Assembly: GCF_030145185.1 (NCBI RefSeq)
Contig: NZ_JAQYWB010000040.1
Coordinates: 1 to 57,510, forward strand
Length of the DNA stretch: 57,510 bases
Source of the DNA: Desulfoluna sp.
GTDB lineage: Bacteria; Desulfobacterota; Desulfobacteria; Desulfobacterales; Desulfolunaceae
Direction of reading: 5' to 3'
The stretch's first letter is position 1. Every line of letters starts with the position of its first letter. This document shows positions 34,753 through 43,966 of this stretch, piece after piece. The notes below the pieces were generated by a model. The model was not told the origin of the DNA and made no database searches. It worked only from the letters and a program-made list of their open reading frames with translations. A program made the position numbers and the translations under genes.

Positions 34753-35338
34753 CTATATTTCCTTTGCTCTCTTCACGAAGTGTTCCTTTTACGTTTCCGT
34801 CCAGTTCGAGTCGTCCGACCGTGAGGTCGAGGAACAGGGTGTCTCCAAAGAGATTGGAGATGCCGTCCGAGATGGCAACTGGCGTTTTTGACGTGATGGT
34901 ATGGGCCGCTTTGGCGTAAGAGAGGGCGTCACTTTTAATGGTGAGGGCGCCTCGTGTGACCACCACGTTCCCTGTGACCGTCATATTGCGGGTCTGGGTG
35001 TTGAGAGATCCTTTGTCCGCTGTCATGACGGTAATATTTCCCGACTTTTCAAAATAGCGGGCGGTGAGCTCGATGAACTCTGCCCGGTTTTCCGTGCTGT
35101 AGAGGTGGACGGTGTCCGCCTCCACGCTCCATTCATCGACCCCCTGACGCGAGGCCGTGTGGCGCATCTTGTCCAGGGAGAAGGTGGCCTTGCTGTCTGT
35201 GCCGGAGGAAGGACCTGTCTCTTCCCCTGAACGATGGGTGACCAGAATAACCAGCGTGGACAGGGCCGTGGCTGTAATGACAGCGATCAGCACACGTCGA
35301 ATGATCGTTCGTGTGGGGAGGGCGCTTCCGTGCTTCAT
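34733..35338 (-). CDS. lptC: LPS export protein LptC
   Basis: About 201 residues. ATG 35338 overlaps the kdsC stop by ATGA and is preferred to the frame start at 35368. One N-terminal membrane anchor (VLIAVITATALSTLVILV) and a periplasmic OstA-like domain (VTGNVVVTRGALTIKSDAL). Membrane-bound partner of LptA. Confidence 0.9.
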   Translation of the reverse strand: MKHGSALPTRTIIRRVLIAVITATALSTLVILVTHRSGEETGPSSGTDSKATFSLDKMRHTASRQGVDEWSVEADTVHLYSTENRAEFIELTARYFEKSGNITVMTADKGSLNTQTRNMTVTGNVVVTRGALTIKSDALSYAKAAHTITSKTPVAISDGISNLFGDTLFLDLTVGRLELDGNVKGTLREESKGNIDETLPR

Positions 35339-35856
35339 GCGAGAAATCTTTCGATGGCCTCCGCCCAAAGCCCTTTGGCTTTGAGGATTGCCTCGCAGGT
35401 TTCCCGGACGGCCCCTTTGCCCCCCGGATGGGTTGTGGTTATCGCCGCGAGTTCTTTGACCTCGGCGGCGGCATCCGCCACGGCAATAGAGAGTCCGACG
35501 CGCCGCATAATGGGCAGGTCGGGGAGGTCATCACCGATAAAGGCCATGCGATGAGCCGGAACGCCGGATTGGTCGATAACCTTTGCCAGGGCCGCCGCTT
35601 TGTCGGAGACGCCGTGGAAGAGGAAGGGGATGCCGAGGTTTTTGACGCGGGCTTCAAGGGCCCCGGCGGACCGTCCGGTGACGATGGCTGTCTGGATGCC
35701 GGCGTCCATGAGGAGGCGCAGACCCAACCCGTCTTTGACGTTGAAGTTCTTGATCTGACTGCCGTCATCCTGATAGATCACCTCGCCCTGGGTGAGGACG
35801 CCGTCGACATCCATGATCAAAAGATCAACAGAGGCGAGTTTCTCTTTTTCTTTCAT
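35335..35856 (-). CDS. kdsC: 3-deoxy-D-manno-octulosonate 8-phosphate phosphatase
   Basis: HAD-family phosphatase giving free KDO. 173 residues, the short cap-less KdsC form. Motif I is LLIMDVDGVLTQG, motif II TAIVTGRSAGA, motif III/IV FIGDDLPDLPIMRRVGL. Overlaps both kdsA and lptC by ATGA, so the five genes kdsA to lptB read as one operon. Confidence 0.96.
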   Translation of the reverse strand: MKEKEKLASVDLLIMDVDGVLTQGEVIYQDDGSQIKNFNVKDGLGLRLLMDAGIQTAIVTGRSAGALEARVKNLGIPFLFHGVSDKAAALAKVIDQSGVPAHRMAFIGDDLPDLPIMRRVGLSIAVADAAAEVKELAAITTTHPGGKGAVRETCEAILKAKGLWAEAIERFLA

Positions 35857-36680
35857 GCCTTGCCTCCGCCGTTTACGATGGCTTTTATGGCCACGATCTG
35901 GGGGAGAAGAGCTTCCATCATGCCGAAGGTCACCGAGTTGGGGCCATCACACAGGGCGTTGTCCGGATCAAAGTGGGTCTCCATAAAAAGGCCGTCGGCA
36001 CCGGCGGCGATGGCCGCTTTGGCCAGGGGGGGTGCCTGGCGTCTGTCGCCTCCGGATTTGGTGCCCTGGCCGCCGGGGAGCTGGACCGAATGCGTGGCAT
36101 CAAAGATGACGGGGCAGCCGGTCTCCTTCATAATGCCCAGGCTGCGCATGTCCACCACGAGGTTGTTGTATCCGAAGGAGGTGCCTCTTTCGGTCAGGAG
36201 AATGTCATTGTTTCCGGCGGACTGTGCTTTTTTGACAATATTTTCCATGTCCCAGGGGGCGAGGAATTGTCCTTTTTTGATGTTGACCGGTTTGCCGGTT
36301 TTGGCGGCGGCAACAATCAGGTCGGTTTGGCGGCAGAGCAGCGCTGGAATCTGGAGGATGTCCAGAACCTCTGCGGCTTCTATGGCCTGCTCCGGGGAGT
36401 GGATGTCTGAAATAACGGGGATGCCGAATTCACGGCGGATCTCTTCCAGGATGCGCAGTCCCTCTTGGGGGCCGGGGCCGCGAAAGGCGTCGATGCTGGT
36501 GCGGTTGGCCTTATCGTAGGATGCCTTGAAAATATAGGGCACCCCCTCTTTTCGGGTGAGCCGGGAGAGAAATTCAGCGATCCGCAGGCAGATATCCCGG
36601 GTTTCGATGACGCAGGGGCCGGCAATGAGAAAGGGGGGGGCTTCGGGTCCGGTGCGTAACGAATTTATGGGGTCTGTCAT
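35853..36680 (-). CDS. kdsA: 2-dehydro-3-deoxyphosphooctonate aldolase (KDO-8-P synthase)
   Basis: Condenses phosphoenolpyruvate with arabinose 5-phosphate. 275 residues. Family blocks FLIAGPCVIETRD, FKASYDKANRTS, FRGPGPQEGLRIL, DILQIPALLCRQTDL and GADGLFMETHFDPDNAL are all present. First gene of the KDO/LPS transport operon; AAGGAG lies about 9 bases upstream. Confidence 0.98.
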   Translation of the reverse strand: MTDPINSLRTGPEAPPFLIAGPCVIETRDICLRIAEFLSRLTRKEGVPYIFKASYDKANRTSIDAFRGPGPQEGLRILEEIRREFGIPVISDIHSPEQAIEAAEVLDILQIPALLCRQTDLIVAAAKTGKPVNIKKGQFLAPWDMENIVKKAQSAGNNDILLTERGTSFGYNNLVVDMRSLGIMKETGCPVIFDATHSVQLPGGQGTKSGGDRRQAPPLAKAAIAAGADGLFMETHFDPDNALCDGPNSVTFGMMEALLPQIVAIKAIVNGGGKA

Positions 36681-36810
36681 ACAAAGCTCCTTAACGTGTA
36701 AGGGGTTGGTTCATGGTGGCTTCGCAGCCTGTGGCTCAGGGGCTGTGATCATACACACCTTTGTCTCAGGTCGGTACCCGATCACAGCATGGCCCATGCG
36801 AAACGCTTAG

Positions 36811-37055
36811 CCCGGATATTTCATAAGAAAACAACCAAGACTAAGGGAAAATTAGTAATTACAGTCTTTTGCAGCAATGTTTTCCGTTGTTTCAAAAATG
36901 CAAAATGTAATCCACGGTATGCTGTCTGATTTTCTCACCCTTCGGGCGAGCCGGGTGCTCTCATCTGCCGCGTTATCAGAGCTTTGAGGTAAACCACTAC
37001 ATCTTCAGCTCTGATGCCTTGCATATGAGCGCACCCAACTCGTGAAATATCCGGG
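36811..37055. mobile_element. MITE-like element, copy 2 (245 bp)
   Basis: Same 13-bp inverted ends (CCCGGATATTTCA) and similar interior as 14825-15068. The left flank is TTAG (36807-36810) and the right flank GTAG (37056-37059), a target duplication with one change. The rest of the gap 36681-37377 shows no gene. Confidence 0.88.
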
Positions 37056-37377
37056 GTAGGGTGGTATTTTTTTTACGGCAGCATTCCATGCTTTAGGTAC
37101 GGAATTTGCTGTGGCCGGTTGATCTATGGGATGTATCTCGGAAGCCCGGCAAAAGTCAAGAAGCCAAAAGAGCCCTTGATAACCCATGGCTTTGCTGGTA
37201 TCAGATAAGGTTGAAATGCCATACTGGCCATGATTGCCAAGGGTATCGGGTGGTTCTCGGTCGCGAGAGACCCGGGGATCATGGCTTCATTTGAATGCAT
37301 CCTGAATGAATTTTCATTTGGGTTTTTTATCATTGCCCCACCTTAATAAATTAGTGCGGGTGTCTGGAGATGTAAGC

Positions 37378-38778
37378 TTGAGACAAAAAAAAGAAAGCAA
37401 AAAAGGCCGCTTGGTGGTCCTGCTTTTTCTTGTGATCCTCGTGGTGGCCGGATGGCTTGGCTTCAGTCGCCTGGAGGGGACCCCGCCTGTGGTAGGTCTG
37501 AATCTCTCTTTGGAAACATTGGGGAGCCGGGCCCGGTTGACGGGGACGGTGTCTGATGAGACCAGTGGGCTTCGCGAGGTGTGGGTCGCCCTTTCCCGGG
37601 GCGGTGTCGATAAAGTGATTTACAGTAAAGTCTGGCCGAGTGATGGATTCCCTGGCAAGGGAAGTACCTTCTCTGATGCCATTGATGTGGATGCAGACCC
37701 TGGCAAATTGGGTTTGACAGACGGAAAGGCCTTGCTGCGTATTCGAGCCACCGACCATTCCCTTCGAAACTGGCTGAAGGGGAACACCACATATATTGAA
37801 AAAGAGATCACCATCGATACGAAGCCTCCCGGGGTGGATATTCTGACCCGCAACCACAATGTGGCCACGGGTGGGACTGGGGTGGTCGCTTACCGGGTTT
37901 CGGAAGAGGTTTCCAAGAGTGGTGTGCGTGTTGGAAAGAACTTTTTCCCCGGATATTCCGGCTATTTTGAAGGGCATGAGAACGTTTATGTCGCTTTTTT
38001 TGCGCTCAGCCATCTCCAAAAGAAGGGGATGGAAATCTGGGTAGAGGCCGAGGATGCGGCCGGGAATCTGACAAAGGCCGGGTTCTACCACTATATTATG
38101 GGAAAACAGTTTAAGCGCGATCGCATCAACATCGGCGACAGCTTTCTCAATGCTAAAATACCGGCCATGAATGTCGATGCCTTTGGCGCTGTCCCGGACA
38201 GCAACCTGAATAAATGGTTGATCATCAACAGCAAGATGCGGGCCGCCAATAACCGGACGATTCTTGCCAGTGGCCTCAAAACCGAACCCCGTATGCATTG
38301 GAAGGGGACCTTTAAACAACTGCCTGGCTCTGCCTCCCGTGCGAATTATGCCGATCATCGATCGTATTATTACAAGGGAAAACGGGTGGATCAAAAATAC
38401 CATCTTGGCTTGGATTTAGCCTCGATCCGGCAGGCGGAGGTTCCCGCAGCCAATGCCGGAACGGTGGTGTTCGCCGAAGAAGTTGGGATCTATGGTCGGA
38501 CGGTGGTCATTGACCATGGGTTCGGGCTTCTCTCCAGCTATTCCCATATGAGTTCGGTCCGTGTTAAAGAGGGGGATGTCTTGAGAAAAGGTGACGTCGT
38601 GGGTCGGACGGGTGTGACCGGGCTGGTGGGGGGCGATCATCTCCATTTTGGAATGATTGTTCACAATATTTTTGTCAACCCCATCGAATGGTTTGATGGC
38701 CATTGGATTAAAAACAACATCACGTCCAAGCTGGATCAGGTGAAGCGGGACCTCGCACGGACCGGAGGGCGGAAATAG
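37378..38778 (+). CDS. Membrane-anchored M23-family metallopeptidase
   Basis: About 466 residues. TTG 37378, 8 bases after GGAGA, gives a short basic N-terminus (RQKKESKKGR) and one membrane anchor (VVLLFLVILVVAGWLGF); earlier starts at 37306 or GTG 37360 are possible. Residues about 50-300 form an extracytoplasmic region with Ig-like or beta-rich character. The C-terminal LytM domain has the zinc ligands HLGLD and HLHFG and the block VVIDHGFGLLSSYSHM. Likely a cell-wall endopeptidase or an activator of one. Confidence 0.9.
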   Translation: MRQKKESKKGRLVVLLFLVILVVAGWLGFSRLEGTPPVVGLNLSLETLGSRARLTGTVSDETSGLREVWVALSRGGVDKVIYSKVWPSDGFPGKGSTFSDAIDVDADPGKLGLTDGKALLRIRATDHSLRNWLKGNTTYIEKEITIDTKPPGVDILTRNHNVATGGTGVVAYRVSEEVSKSGVRVGKNFFPGYSGYFEGHENVYVAFFALSHLQKKGMEIWVEAEDAAGNLTKAGFYHYIMGKQFKRDRINIGDSFLNAKIPAMNVDAFGAVPDSNLNKWLIINSKMRAANNRTILASGLKTEPRMHWKGTFKQLPGSASRANYADHRSYYYKGKRVDQKYHLGLDLASIRQAEVPAANAGTVVFAEEVGIYGRTVVIDHGFGLLSSYSHMSSVRVKEGDVLRKGDVVGRTGVTGLVGGDHLHFGMIVHNIFVNPIEWFDGHWIKNNITSKLDQVKRDLARTGGRK

Positions 38779-38946
38779 GGCGCGGTGGGTTGTTTAAGTC
38801 ACGATCCTGCGATCACTTCAGGGGTGACAGCGTCAGTTTTTCAAGGCGTATCGGGTGCAATCCAATCGGGCTTGTATTTCGACATATCGGGCCTGGGTCG
38901 GGAAAGACTATCAGACAAATGATCAATCAATTTGGAGCTGAATACG

Positions 38947-40119
38947 GTGGGCAAATCATACAAGGTTGAAAAAAGTTACGAAGAGATCAATGCCAAGATC
39001 AAAACAGGTGAGGTTGTGGTGGTCACCGCCGAAGAGATGATCGGTATTGTTGACGAAAAAGGCCCGGTTGAGGCCGCCCGACAGGTGGATGTGGTCACCA
39101 CGGGAACCTTTGCGCCCATGTGTTCGTCTGGAGCTTTTCTTAACATTGGCCAGTCCACGCCCACGGTGCGCACCACGGCCACCTGGTTCAATAATGTTCC
39201 CGCCTACTCGGGAGTGGCGGCTGTGGATTGTTATCTCGGGGCCACGGCGGTCTGTGATGATGATCCGTTGAACAAGGTCTATCCTGGGGAGTTTCGCTAC
39301 GGGGGAGGCCATGTCATCGAGGATCTCGTGGCTGGCAAGACGGTCTACATTCGTGCGGACAGCTACGGCACCGCCTGCTACCCCAATCTTCATATTGAAA
39401 AAGAGATGACCCTTGAGAGCCTGCCGTCGGCCACGCTCTGCAACCCGCGAAACGGCTACCAGAATTACAACTGCGCGGTAAACCCCTCCGACAAGACCAT
39501 CTACACCTACATGGGGACCTTGAAACCCAAGATGGGCAATGCCAATTATTGTTCGGCCGGGGAGCTTTCTCCCCTAATGAACGACCCCTTATACAAAACC
39601 ATTGGCTTCGGAACGCGGATTTTTCTCGGCGGGGCCCAGGGGTATGTGGCTGGACCGGGAACGCAGCATAGGCCAGGAGGAGCGCGCGGTGAAAACGGAG
39701 TGCCGCTTTCTCCCGCCGGGACGCTCTGGACCATGGGTGATTTGAAGAAAATGTCACCAGAGTGGCTGCGCGGGGTGAGCATGAGGGGCTACGGTTGTTC
39801 GCTTTCTGTGGGCCTGGGCATTCCCATTCCCATCTTGAACGAAGAGATGGCGCAGTTCACCGCAGTTCGAGACGAGGAAATTTTCACTCAGATTGTGGAT
39901 TACAGTGATGATTACCCCAAAGGTGTGTCCCGCAGCCTGGGTCAGGTAAGCTACAAAGAGCTCAAGAGCGGCAGTATTACCGTGGATGGGGAGACCATTC
40001 AGACCGTTCCCCTGTCCAGCATGGTCAAGGCCCGGGCTGTGGCCGAGACCCTGAAAGGGTGGATCCAGCGGGGCGAGTTTCTCCTGGGGGTTCCTCAGGA
40101 ACTTCTGCCCGTCGAATAA
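38947..40119 (+). CDS. Homocysteine biosynthesis protein (HcyBio, DUF39 family)
   Basis: About 390 residues. GTG 38947 is preceded by TGGAG at about 9 bases; a TTG at 38932 is the outer alternative. The family, described in anaerobes and methanogens, is linked to making homocysteine from aspartate semialdehyde and sulfide. Cys-containing blocks FAPMCSSGAFLN, GTACYPNL and MRGYGCSLSVGLGIP are prominent. The partner protein with NIL and [4Fe-4S] ferredoxin domains that often lies next to it is absent here. A terminator follows immediately. Confidence 0.88.
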   Translation: MGKSYKVEKSYEEINAKIKTGEVVVVTAEEMIGIVDEKGPVEAARQVDVVTTGTFAPMCSSGAFLNIGQSTPTVRTTATWFNNVPAYSGVAAVDCYLGATAVCDDDPLNKVYPGEFRYGGGHVIEDLVAGKTVYIRADSYGTACYPNLHIEKEMTLESLPSATLCNPRNGYQNYNCAVNPSDKTIYTYMGTLKPKMGNANYCSAGELSPLMNDPLYKTIGFGTRIFLGGAQGYVAGPGTQHRPGGARGENGVPLSPAGTLWTMGDLKKMSPEWLRGVSMRGYGCSLSVGLGIPIPILNEEMAQFTAVRDEEIFTQIVDYSDDYPKGVSRSLGQVSYKELKSGSITVDGETIQTVPLSSMVKARAVAETLKGWIQRGEFLLGVPQELLPVE

Positions 40120-40126
40120 ATTGTTT

Positions 40127-40156
40127 AAGCGCCGGATTCCTTCCGGCGCTTTTTTT
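40127..40156 (+). terminator. Rho-independent terminator after the HcyBio gene
   Basis: Stem agcgccgga / tccggcgct with a 5-base loop, followed by six to seven T. Confidence 0.93.
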
Positions 40157-40651
40157 GGGGGAGAGCCCCTTCAACTCATGAAGCCGGGCCTTCCTCTTCT
40201 ATTTTTGTATTGCTGATGTCATGGGACCGGTATATGATCACGGTCATTGCACGGCATGATTATTGATGGCTCAATCAACATGTCGAAAGACCGAGTCATA
40301 AGGTATGGACCCGACGACATCCGCATGTGTACGAGCCTTTCAATTTTTCCGCATAAGCCACGTTACCGTGGTTGCCTGTCTTTATTCCGATGTTTCATTG
40401 ATGGCCTCGCAAAAAGTTGTGCTGGCGTCTGTTGGCATCAACGATGGTGCGGTTTCCCTCAGCTGCATGAATAGATGCTGTATGGTGCGCTGAATCGTGA
40501 CTTTTTACGAATGCATTTTCATTTATTATGATTAAAAAAAGGCCTGTGCCGGTCATGCGGATTGCCCCTTCGGGTGTTTATGCGATGGCAAAACGGGTGA
40601 GCTGCGGTATGACCTGGCTCTGCAGGGCTGAAAGTAAAAGGCGAAAATAAA
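40157..40651. other. Gap of about 500 bp without supported gene
   Basis: Short frames here lack ribosome-binding sites and protein-like composition. I see no repeat family from elsewhere in the window. It probably contains the lepB promoter. Confidence 0.5.
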
Positions 40652-41293
40652 GTGGCATTGAAAAAGAGATCCCCTGCTGAATCGACTCCGGCCAAAGGTC
40701 CCCTTCGTGAGAACGTCGAAGCGATCGTCATTGCTCTTATCCTGGCGTTGTTTATTCGGACCTTCGTGGTCCAGGCGTTTAAAATTCCTTCGGGCTCCAT
40801 GCTTAACACCCTTCAGATCGGTGATCATATTCTCGTGAATAAGTTCATCTACGGCGTCAAAATCCCCTTTATTCAAAAAACGGTTATTCCCGTCAAAGAT
40901 CCGAAACGCGATGATATCGTGGTGTTCATTTACCCGGAAGATCCCAAGAAGGATTTTATCAAACGGGTTGTGGGGGTCGAAGGGGATGTGATTGAAGTTC
41001 GAAATAAAGTGCTCTATGTGAACAACGCACGTGTGGAAAGGGATTACACCATCCATACCGATCGGCGGGTGTTGCCTGCAGAGTTCACCCAACGGGATAA
41101 CTTTGGGCCGGTCACGGTTCCCAAAGAGTCGCTTTTTGTCATGGGAGATAACCGTGACAACAGCCATGACAGTCGCTTCTGGGGATTTGTTCCCCTGAAG
41201 GCCGTGAAAGGGAAAGCCTTTTTGATCTATTTTTCCTGGAACGGGCGGGATAATTCGGTGCGCTGGAGTCGTATGGGAGATATTCTCAGGTAA
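40652..41293 (+). CDS. lepB: Signal peptidase I
   Basis: 213 residues from GTG 40652. One N-terminal membrane segment (VIALILALFIRTFVVQA) precedes the catalytic serine Ser49 in IPSGSMLNTLQIGD. The general base is Lys104 in FIKRVVGVEGD, and the C-terminal box MGDNRDNSHDSRFWGFV is intact. Removes signal peptides of exported proteins. Not clearly co-transcribed with its neighbours. Confidence 0.96.
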   Translation: MALKKRSPAESTPAKGPLRENVEAIVIALILALFIRTFVVQAFKIPSGSMLNTLQIGDHILVNKFIYGVKIPFIQKTVIPVKDPKRDDIVVFIYPEDPKKDFIKRVVGVEGDVIEVRNKVLYVNNARVERDYTIHTDRRVLPAEFTQRDNFGPVTVPKESLFVMGDNRDNSHDSRFWGFVPLKAVKGKAFLIYFSWNGRDNSVRWSRMGDILR

Positions 41294-41772
41294 AAGAAGG
41301 CTAAAGACGAAAAACAGGCTAAAGGCTAAAGGCTAAAGGCGAAGGAAGTCGGTCCATTCGATGCGCCAAAACCGACAGCGTGGGGTTTCACCAAGTATAA
41401 TTTGGGTCCTGGCCATCGTTTGGCCAGCGACCTTAAAAAAACCGAGAAAGACGGATTGAAACGGAGCGCCGCACTCCGGTGCGGCTTTTTTAGTTCGTCG
41501 CTACCCATGCAGCACCAAAGTGCGGCGCGCAAGGGTGCTCAGGTGGCAATGTAAACACGCTGATGGCCGAAACGATGATCAATGCCATAATTTGGAATAT
41601 CGAGCCTGTTGCCAAGCAGAAAACAGACAATCTGCCAACAACGGTAGTGGCGCGTAAATCCTGTTTTTAAGACCTGTTTATCAAACTTTTCAAAAGTTTG
41701 GCCCCCGGCAGGGCCGCCGGAGGCTTTTTTAGCCCGTCAATATATAAATATAGATTTCATATTCGAGGTGCC
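41294..41772. repeat. Repeat-filled gap between lepB and pyrB
   Basis: 41310-41342 is a small tandem ggctaaa array. About 41400-41600 is a copy of the long dispersed repeat found inverted at 44610-44830, including a ggagcgccgcactccggtgc hairpin. 41671-41724 is a hairpin repeat (aaacttttcaaaagttt then gcccccggcagggccgccgg) repeated at 44184-44236 and 44981-45024. Frames inside these repeats are not genes. Confidence 0.85.
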
Positions 41773-42708
41773 ATGAAATTAAGGAACAAGGATATTCTGG
41801 ACATAGAGTCCCTCTCTGCCGAAGAGATCGGGCTGATCCTTGACACGGCAGAGAGGATGCGTGAGATCTCCCAGCGTCCTGTAAAGAAGGTCCCCACCCT
41901 GCGGGGAAAAACCATCATTCTTTTCTTCCACGAGCCCAGCACGCGCACCAAGACCTCCTTTGACATTGCCGCCAAACGAATGAGCGCCGACAGCATCTCC
42001 ATGGCGGCAAGTTCAAGCAGCCTGGTCAAGGGGGAGACTCTGGCGGATACGGCACTGACCCTTGAGGCGATGAATCCGGATATCATCGTGATGCGTCACT
42101 CCTCAGCGGGGGCTCCCCATATGATGGCCCAGCGGGTGAAGGCCTCGGTCATCAACGGCGGGGACGGCATGCACGCTCACCCCACCCAGGCGCTTCTGGA
42201 CATGCTCACCATTCGGGAAAAGCTTGGAACGATTGCAGGCAAGCGGGTCGCCATCATCGGGGATATCGCACACAGCCGGGTGGCCCGGTCCAACATCAAC
42301 GGCCTGATCAAGATGGGTGCGTCTGTGGTGGTCTCCGGTCCGCCTACCATGCTCCCCTTTGGTGTGGAGCATCTGGGCTGTGATGTGACGGGATCTGCCG
42401 ATGAAGCCGTGGAGGGTGCCGATGTGGTGATGATGCTTCGGATTCAAAAGGAGCGCCAGGAGAATTTTCTCTTCTCATCGGTCCGGGAATATTCGCGAAA
42501 TTACGGGATGACCCGTGAACGGCTTATGCGCGCCAACGAGGGGGCCATTGTGATGCATCCCGGCCCCATGAATCGTGGGGTTGAGCTCACCAGTGAGATC
42601 GCCGACGGTCCCTGGTCCGTGATTCTGGATCAGGTTACCAACGGGGTGGCTGCGCGTATGGCACTATTTTATCTTTTGGCAGGAGGCCGTGATGCTGACA
42701 GTGATTAA
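41773..42708 (+). CDS. pyrB: Aspartate carbamoyltransferase, catalytic subunit
   Basis: Second step of pyrimidine synthesis. About 311 residues. ATG 41773 with GAGGTG upstream is the start; the frame to 41698 is repeat sequence. Carbamoyl-phosphate site [29 protein letters not shown] and MHPGPMNRG are present. No pyrI regulatory chain is next to it. Overlaps pyrC by 17 bases. Confidence 0.97.
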   Translation: MKLRNKDILDIESLSAEEIGLILDTAERMREISQRPVKKVPTLRGKTIILFFHEPSTRTKTSFDIAAKRMSADSISMAASSSSLVKGETLADTALTLEAMNPDIIVMRHSSAGAPHMMAQRVKASVINGGDGMHAHPTQALLDMLTIREKLGTIAGKRVAIIGDIAHSRVARSNINGLIKMGASVVVSGPPTMLPFGVEHLGCDVTGSADEAVEGADVVMMLRIQKERQENFLFSSVREYSRNYGMTRERLMRANEGAIVMHPGPMNRGVELTSEIADGPWSVILDQVTNGVAARMALFYLLAGGRDADSD

Positions 42709-43966
42709 AAACGGCAAGGTGGTGGATCCGGGCAATGTGGTGGGACACTATGATGTCTGGATCATGGACGGATCTGTTGATGAGGTGGTTCCTTCTGGCG
42801 AGAAGGCGATTCCCGTCGATGCAGAGGTGATTGACGCAGAAGGGCTTCTGGTGGTCCCAGGCCTCATTGATGTCCACGTGCATCTGCGCGAGCCTGGTGA
42901 AGAGTACAAGGAAACCATTGAAACAGGCGCTCTGTCGGCGGCTGCCGGTGGGTTTACAGCGGTTTGCGCCATGCCCAACACCAAACCCGTAAACGACACC
43001 CCTGAAGTGACCTCTTTTATAGTGAAACAAGCCCGCGAGGCCGGTTATGCGAAGGTTTATCCGGTTGCGGCCATTACCGGCGGGCTCTCCGGGGCCTCCC
43101 TCTGCGAGTACGGGGAGTTGAAACGAGCCGGGGCTGTGGCCATCAGCGATGACGGGCGCCCCGTGGAAGACGGCCAGATCATGCGCCGGGCCATGGAGTA
43201 CGCCAAAGGCTTTCAGATGCTGATCATCTCCCATTGCGAAGAGCTCTCCCTGGTGGCCGGCGGCTGCATGAATGAGGGACTCACCGCCACCCACATGGGC
43301 CTTGCAGGGATCCCCAACATTTCAGAGTCCATGATGGTGATCCGGGATATCAGCCTGGCCGAACTCACCGGCGCCCATCTGCACGTGGCCCATGTGAGCA
43401 CGCCGGAGTCCATCGAGGCCATCCGCGAGGCTAAAAAGCGCGGAGTCTCCGTCACGGCTGAAACCGCACCCCACTACTTTACCCTGACGGATGAGGCGGT
43501 GAAGGGCTACAACACCAATGCCAAGATGAATCCCCCCCTGCGGACGGAAAAAGACCGTCAGGCTGTACGAGCAGCCCTTGCCGATGGCACCCTGGACGTC
43601 ATCGCCACCGATCATGCCCCCCACTCCATCCTTGAAAAAGACCTGGAGTTCAATCGAGCCATGAACGGCATCATCGGCCTGGAGACGTCGTTGCCTTTGA
43701 GCCTGGAACTGGTCCGAGATGGCGTGCTGACCCTGGAACAGCTCGTGACGCGCATGTCCAAAAAACCGGCACAGATCTTAGGCCTTGATAATTCGCTGAC
43801 CCAGGGCAATACAGCCGATATCACTCTGATTGATGAACATGCAGAATGGACGGCCGTGGCCTCTGAGATGCACTCGAAAAGCACCAACACCCCTTTTGAA
43901 GGCTGGGCCTTGAAGGGGAGGGCGGTGCAGACGATTGTGGATGGAAAGACGGTGTATGGGGGGTAA
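42692..43966 (+). CDS. pyrC: Dihydroorotase (PyrC/class I type)
   Basis: About 424 residues. ATG 42692 lies 5 bases after AGGAGG; the GTG at 42689 is too close. Metal-binding [19 protein letters not shown], the histidine block [13 protein letters not shown] and catalytic ATDHAPHS make a complete amidohydrolase. Translationally coupled to pyrB. The stop is followed at once by repeat sequence. Confidence 0.97.
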   Translation: MLTVIKNGKVVDPGNVVGHYDVWIMDGSVDEVVPSGEKAIPVDAEVIDAEGLLVVPGLIDVHVHLREPGEEYKETIETGALSAAAGGFTAVCAMPNTKPVNDTPEVTSFIVKQAREAGYAKVYPVAAITGGLSGASLCEYGELKRAGAVAISDDGRPVEDGQIMRRAMEYAKGFQMLIISHCEELSLVAGGCMNEGLTATHMGLAGIPNISESMMVIRDISLAELTGAHLHVAHVSTPESIEAIREAKKRGVSVTAETAPHYFTLTDEAVKGYNTNAKMNPPLRTEKDRQAVRAALADGTLDVIATDHAPHSILEKDLEFNRAMNGIIGLETSLPLSLELVRDGVLTLEQLVTRMSKKPAQILGLDNSLTQGNTADITLIDEHAEWTAVASEMHSKSTNTPFEGWALKGRAVQTIVDGKTVYGG

